From: an uncultured Gemella sp.
GTDB lineage: Bacteria > Bacillota > Bacilli > Staphylococcales > Gemellaceae
Reading direction: 5' to 3'
Assembly (NCBI GenBank): GCA_927911695.1
Contig: CAKMQO010000041.1
Coordinates: 1-8,701 of the forward strand
Length of the DNA stretch: 8,701 nucleotides
Part shown: piece after piece, positions 5,436 to 8,701 of the stretch
Position numbering within the stretch: the stretch's first letter is position 1
How the letters are laid out: the number at the start of each line of letters is the position of its first letter
The notes under the pieces: model-generated
What the model was told of the DNA's origin: nothing
Seen by the model: only the letters and a program-made list of their open reading frames with translations
The model's database searches: none
Translations under genes and position numbers: made by a program

Positions 5436-6046
5436 ATGAAAAACAACAAGTTTACTAAAATTTTAATATATAGTGTTTGTTCACTTGTTTTAGCGGGTAT
5501 TATTTTTTTAGCAATAAGTTATTTTGGTAAAGAAGAACCTGTACAGAAGAATGATGCTTTGCAAAATTCTAAAAAACAAGAACAAGTAGATAAACCAAAA
5601 GATAAAGAAGATGCTAAAGAAAATAAGGTTGAAGAGAGTAATAATCAAACTGTAAAACAGCAAGAGGGACAAAAAACGGAGAATAAAAATACAGTTTCAA
5701 TAGGGAACAAAGTCACACAAAATGGAAATAAAAATATAAGTACGGTAATGGTGGGACAGTTTCAAAAGCACCGCAACAACAAGATTATAATGGGAAAAAA
5801 CTATCTAGTTCAGAAGGAGTTGGAACTACCGGAAAAGTGTTTGAATCTCAAAAAGAAGCTTTGGACTTCGGGAAAAAAGAAGTGAAAAGATTGACTGATG
5901 AGGACAAAAAATCAAGACAATTTTCTATTAGTAAGGTCACTGCAGAAGACGGAAGTTTAGTAGGTTGGACAGTAGATATTTTCGAGGATAATAATGAAGA
6001 AAAAATAGTATCTAATCCGAAAACGAATGAAGAAGATAAAGAATAG
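5436..6046 (+). pseudogene. Membrane-tethered surface protein, paralogue 2, frameshifted
   Basis: Same plan as the preceding gene: basic N-terminus, one membrane segment (about residues 9-29), a Lys/Glu/Asn/Gln-rich linker, and a C-terminal domain with KVFESQKEALDFGKKEVKRL matching the SEAAHNYAKDEINRL region of paralogue 1. The two halves are in different frames. The first frame runs on to a stop at 5885, giving an unrelated tail. The C-terminal domain frame is open from 5732 to the stop at 6046. The junction is the run of five A at 5730-5734; six A would give a continuous NGNKKYKYGNGGTVSKAPQ and a 203-residue protein. A ribosomal -1 slip is unlikely because no slippery heptamer is present. 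The cause may be decay, phase variation or a read error. Confidence 0.75.
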
Positions 6047-6052
6047 TAAAGT

Positions 6053-6115
6053 AAAAGGCGAGTGGATTACTTAGTATGTTAGAGTATTAAGTAAAAACCT
6101 CGCTACTTTTATATT
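6053..6115 (+). terminator. Probable bipartite terminator after paralogue 2
   Basis: GCGAG (6058-6062) pairs with CTCGC (6099-6103) and, inside it, TTACTTA (6067-6073) with TAAGTAA (6088-6094). The outer stem can extend through AAAAG/CTTTT with a small bulge. A T-rich tail follows. It lies 6 bases past the stop and 35 bases before tmcAL. Confidence 0.55.
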
Positions 6116-6148
6116 TACATAAAAAACAGTAAAAAGTAAGGTGGAATA

Positions 6149-7279
6149 ATGAGAATAGGAATAGTTGCTGAATTTAATCCGCTACATAGCGGACATAGAT
6201 ATTTAATAGAATGTGCAAGAAAATTGGCTGATAAAAATCATGGTGAGGTTATTTGTGTGATGAGTGAATTTTTTACACAAAGAGGAGAAGTAGCGATAGT
6301 GGATGGCTATATACGTGCTAAAGAGGCGGTGAGAAGCGGTTGTGATATGGTTATTGCGCTACCTTATCTTGGTAGTGTTGCATATGGTGATGATTTTGCT
6401 AGAAAAAGTATTGAAATACTAGCCGGAGCTGGAATAACGCATTTAATCTTTGGAACTGAAAAAGATGATGTCAGCGTCTTCGGAAAAATTTACACAAAAC
6501 AACGAAAAACAAACGAAGAAGAATATAAGAAATTATTAAAAACAGGTCTTAATCATGCTAAGATTAATAGTGTGTTATATGGTTTGGAAAGTAACAATCC
6601 AAATTTCAGTTTGGCATATAGTTACTATAAAGCTATTAGAGAAGCGGATTTAGATATTAAAATGGTTCCTGTAAAAAGAGAAGGTCAAGGTTTAAACAGT
6701 TCGAATATTTCAGGAGAGGTTCATTTAAGTGCAACCGCCATAAGAAATAATATAAGTGATGAGAAGATAGAAAAATACCTTTCGAAAGAAATGGTTGCTA
6801 ATTTGAGAAAAGAGACTATAGCATCTGAGGATGCGTTGTTCCCATATTTAAAATATAAAATTTTATCTTTAGGTAAAGCGGGAATTGAGCAGATTTACGA
6901 TGTTAGTGAAGGATTAGAAAATAGAATTTATGAAGCGACGCTTAAAGCGAAAAGTTACAGCAATTTAGTCGAACTAATAGCGACTAAAAGGTACAGTAAT
7001 AAGAAAATTCAGAGGGTTCTACTTCATATTCTAACAAATACTACTAAAGAAGATTACAAGGAAAATTTTTCTACTAATAATTTTAGAGTACTAGCTGTGA
7101 AAAGGAATAAAGCAACCATTATAAGAGAAATTAATAGAGATGGCAAAATAAGTCTTCATCCACTGCTAAATAGTAAAAACAGTATGAAGTTTGAACAAGA
7201 TATTAAGGTAGCGAGAATATATGAAATGCTATTTAGTAACAAAGATATTTTTAGACAAAATATACAAATAATAGATTAA
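6149..7279 (+). CDS. tmcAL: tRNA(Met) cytidine acetate ligase TmcAL (YlbM)
   Basis: Cytoplasmic enzyme that uses ATP and acetate to acetylate the wobble cytidine (ac4C34) of elongator tRNA-Met. The 376-residue product has an N-terminal nucleotidyltransferase domain starting GIVAEFNPLHSGH, with the HxGH nucleotide-binding motif at His13-His16, TQRGE (43-47), SGCDMVIALP (63-72) and SATAIR (194-199). The C-terminal half shows the family segments DVSEGLENRIYEA and KRYSNKKIQRVLLHILTN. It is somewhat shorter than the Bacillus subtilis enzyme (about 415). The stretch usually read SGNFVQRGEP is SEFFTQRGEV here. AAGGTGG lies 5 bases before the ATG. It stands alone between terminators; its promoter is not clear, so some readthrough from upstream is possible. 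Confidence 0.92.
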   Translation: MRIGIVAEFNPLHSGHRYLIECARKLADKNHGEVICVMSEFFTQRGEVAIVDGYIRAKEAVRSGCDMVIALPYLGSVAYGDDFARKSIEILAGAGITHLIFGTEKDDVSVFGKIYTKQRKTNEEEYKKLLKTGLNHAKINSVLYGLESNNPNFSLAYSYYKAIREADLDIKMVPVKREGQGLNSSNISGEVHLSATAIRNNISDEKIEKYLSKEMVANLRKETIASEDALFPYLKYKILSLGKAGIEQIYDVSEGLENRIYEATLKAKSYSNLVELIATKRYSNKKIQRVLLHILTNTTKEDYKENFSTNNFRVLAVKRNKATIIREINRDGKISLHPLLNSKNSMKFEQDIKVARIYEMLFSNKDIFRQNIQIID

Positions 7280-7284
7280 TTGTT

Positions 7285-7327
7285 AAACAGAGGATTATTA
7301 AATATGATTCTCTGTTTTTTATTTTTT
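7285..7327 (+). terminator. Intrinsic terminator after tmcAL
   Basis: AAACAGAGGAT (7285-7295) pairs with ATTCTCTGTTT (7307-7317) with one G-T pair and an 11-base loop, followed by a T-rich tail. It begins 6 bases after the stop codon. Confidence 0.85.
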
Positions 7328-7441
7328 GTATAAAGGGATAGAATGACTTACCAATTTATAAACAAAATAGAGATTTAGTAGTAAGTTGATAAAGGTTATA
7401 TAGCGTTTTAACAATATTATTGTAATATTATTTGATTATTT

Positions 7442-8391
7442 TATGATGCTATAGTGTTAAATACTCTATACAAAGGGGATAAAGATTCTCTTACAAGGTT
7501 ACATGCGTATAATCCGACAGAACGATATAAATCTGCAGCAGATCTTCAACAATATGTTCATGGAATGTATGATATTCTGTACACATTAGATGCGATGGAA
7601 GCTAAAGCTGTGGTATCTAAATCTAATGATGTTAAGAAAAAATGGTATAGAAAAATTGAAAACTTCTACGTAAAAGATAGTAAGTATAAAAAAGATACTC
7701 ACGTAGGAAACTCTGTTCGTCCGTTGACGAATGAGGAAGTAGTGGAGTTAACTTCTTTAGAATTATTAATAGATAATAATATTATTAATCGTCGTGCGTA
7801 TAGAGATAACAGCCAATACGTAAGAAATGGATATCATGTAGTAAGTATGTTCTCTCCTATCTACGCAGGGTTAAGTAACTTAAAAGGTGCTCCTGGGGAT
7901 ATTATGTTTAGAAAAACTGCTTATGAGCTTCTAGCTGAAAAAGGATATCAAAATGGATTTATTCCATATGTATCGAATAAATATGTAGAAGAAGCTAAAC
8001 AAAAAGGTAGTGTAGCGTACTCAGATTGGCATAGAAAAGATGTCGGCTTAGTAACTGATGATTTAGTATTAAGTAAGGTATTTAATAACAAATATAAATC
8101 ATGAGCTGATTTCAAAAGGCGATGTTTAATGAGTGTATAGCTAAACAAGACAGATTAAAACCAATAACAATTTAATATGAATTAGGTGATGCTAAGAGTA
8201 CAAAAGAAGTAACTATTACAAGCGCGGCTCAAATGCAACAATTAATTGATGCGGCAGTAGCAAAAGATATTACTAACATTGATTGTGCAACAAGTTATGT
8301 ATCACCAAGTTGGGTACACTTATTAAAACAAAAAATTTATAATGTGTATCTACGCTCTACAGATGATTTTAGATAATCAATTTATAAATAA
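7442..8391 (+). pseudogene. C-terminal remnant of a Zmp/M26 zinc metalloprotease
   Basis: Zmp proteins are large surface-bound zinc endopeptidases of streptococci and relatives. This remnant holds only the end of such a protein: LNTLYKGDKDSLTRLHAYNP, then VRPLT-type and NNIINRRAYRD segments, KGAPGDIMFRKTAYELLAEKGY, and DVGLVTDDLVLSKVFNNKY. The catalytic HExxH motif lies before this region in the family and is absent. From 8102 the frame is broken by TGA where the family has Trp (KYxSWAxFKKAM), by a one-base loss in the A run 8114-8117, and by TAA at 8173-8175 and 8374-8376. Past these the homology continues (MQQLIDAAVAKDI, KIYNVYLRSTDDFR) to an ancestral stop at 8389-8391. There is no start or ribosome site; the GTG at 7454 is not a true start. 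Bases 7328-7441 before it show nothing recognisable. Confidence 0.85.
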
Positions 8392-8509
8392 TAGAATTAA
8401 GCTCAGATGGGTGAGCGCACGAAATCTGCTTATCTAATAAAGAGATTCTATAAATAAAAAAATTCGGCTCTTTGTCAAGTTCGGGGCATAGAGAAAAATA
8501 GGAAATGAG

Positions 8510-8545
8510 ATCTAGGCAGCATTTTGCTGCTTAGATTTTTTCTTA
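8510..8545 (+). terminator. Inward-facing terminator in the end of the ISL3 element
   Basis: ATCTAGGCAGCA (8510-8521) pairs with TGCTGCTTAGAT (8525-8536) over 12 positions with one G-T pair and a 3-base loop, followed by a T run on the plus strand. It would stop transcription entering the element from the left, antisense to the transposase. On the minus strand it has no T tail but may stabilise the transposase mRNA end. Confidence 0.75.
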
Positions 8546-8557
8546 TTTTCACTAAGT

Positions 8558-8701
8558 TTAAACATTATTTTTATATTCAGAAACAAATAATCTAGACATA
8601 ATTAAAATGCGTAATCTGAAATTACTAAAGCTAGAATATCCATAAGATACTCTCTTTAGTAGTTTTATTTTATTATTAAATCCTTCTAATGGGCCATTAG
8701 A
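8558..8701 (-). CDS. ISL3-family transposase, C-terminal 47 residues (partial)
   Basis: The reading frame enters from the right edge and reads SNGPLEGFNNKIKLLKRVSY then GYSSFSNFRLRILI and ends EYKNNV. The motif N-G-x-x-E-G-x-N-N-x-I-K, with the glutamate of the catalytic triad, followed by GY-x-x-F-x-N-F-x-x-R, is the signature end of ISL3/IS1167-type DDE transposases that cut and join the element ends. No disruption is seen in this part. The stop is about 90 bases from the element's end, normal for the family. Whether the rest is intact cannot be seen. Confidence 0.85.
   Translation of the reverse strand, partial: SNGPLEGFNNKIKLLKRVSYGYSSFSNFRLRILIMSRLFVSEYKNNV

Larger units (their letters stand above)
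8466..8701 (-). mobile_element. End of an ISL3-family insertion sequence (partial)
   Basis: The element runs off the right edge. Its outer end begins near 8466 with GGCTCTTTGTCAAGTT, which resembles ISL3-family terminal repeats. It carries the transposase C-terminus on the minus strand and a hairpin terminator near the end. It sits 75 bases beyond the Zmp remnant. ISL3 elements usually make 8-base target repeats, but the other end is not visible so this cannot be checked. The 8392-8465 spacer holds a small hairpin (GCTCA/TGAGC, 8401-8416) and nothing else I can name. Confidence 0.75.

Noticed and set aside
5724..5740. Programmed -1 ribosomal frameshift in paralogue 2
   Set aside because: No slippery heptamer of the form X XXY YYZ in the right phase, and a -1 step before the last A of the run hits a TAA; a one-base change in the A run explains the data better.
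7948..8148. Minus-strand open frame over the Zmp remnant
   Set aside because: Antisense of a clear protease fragment and lacks a start signal.
8392..8465. Small hairpins after the Zmp remnant as a terminator or attachment site
   Set aside because: Short stems with no T tail and no matching repeat elsewhere in the window.
1..8701. CRISPR array, tRNA or rRNA gene
   Set aside because: No regularly spaced repeats, cloverleaf with a T-arm GTTC motif, or rRNA-like conserved stretch was seen.

Overview
This window looks like chromosomal DNA of a low-GC Gram-positive coccus. The protein sequences most resemble those of Gemella or near relatives in Bacilli; this genus call is inference from recognised families and base composition, not from a search. 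AT-rich coding, strong GGAGG-type ribosome sites, sigma-A-like promoters, a probable WalR box and a Zmp (M26) surface protease remnant all fit.

Layout. (1) 1-250: end of an IS3-family element on the minus strand, with a frameshifted orfA behind a hairpin that hides its ribosome site. (2) 261-1602, minus strand: a thiol-redox operon. A CcdA-type membrane electron carrier gene, which carries two single-base homopolymer insertions, is followed by an intact extracellular thioredoxin-like lipoprotein. (3) 1603-1960: a gene-poor divergent region. It holds the minus-strand ccdA promoter, a possible 59-residue small ORF, a WalR box directly upstream of a TTGAAA-17-TATAAT promoter, and a long leader. 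(4) 1961-3040, plus strand: a secreted two-LysM, NlpC/P60-like cell-wall hydrolase with a strong terminator. (5) 3149-4476, minus strand: a four-gene cassette in the order DUF1659, DUF2922, YvrJ-like holin-like peptide (52 aa), CHAP-SH3b lysin. A terminator hairpin lies exactly between the second and third genes, against the yvrJ start codon. (6) 4477-4692: a divergent intergenic region with a promoter and an imperfect palindrome. (7) 4693-6046, plus strand: tandem paralogues with one N-terminal membrane anchor, a low-complexity linker and a small C-terminal domain; the second is frameshifted. (8) 6149-7279: tmcAL, the tRNA-Met cytidine acetate ligase. (9) 7442-8391: a decayed C-terminal remnant of a Zmp/M26 zinc metalloprotease. 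(10) 8466-8701: the end of an ISL3-family element with its transposase C-terminus on the minus strand.

How it fits together. The centre of the window is cell-wall and envelope business: a probably WalR-controlled peptidoglycan hydrolase, a lysin with a holin-like partner, and membrane-tethered paralogues. These are flanked by a redox repair operon and by insertion-sequence and protease debris. The candidate undescribed system is the DUF1659-DUF2922-YvrJ-lysin cassette with its internal terminator/ribosome-site hairpin.

One caution runs through the window. Five genes or remnants need a single-base change in an A/T run, one of them in two places, to restore their family reading frame. These may be true decay, phase variation or homopolymer sequencing errors. 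No tRNA, rRNA or CRISPR array was seen.
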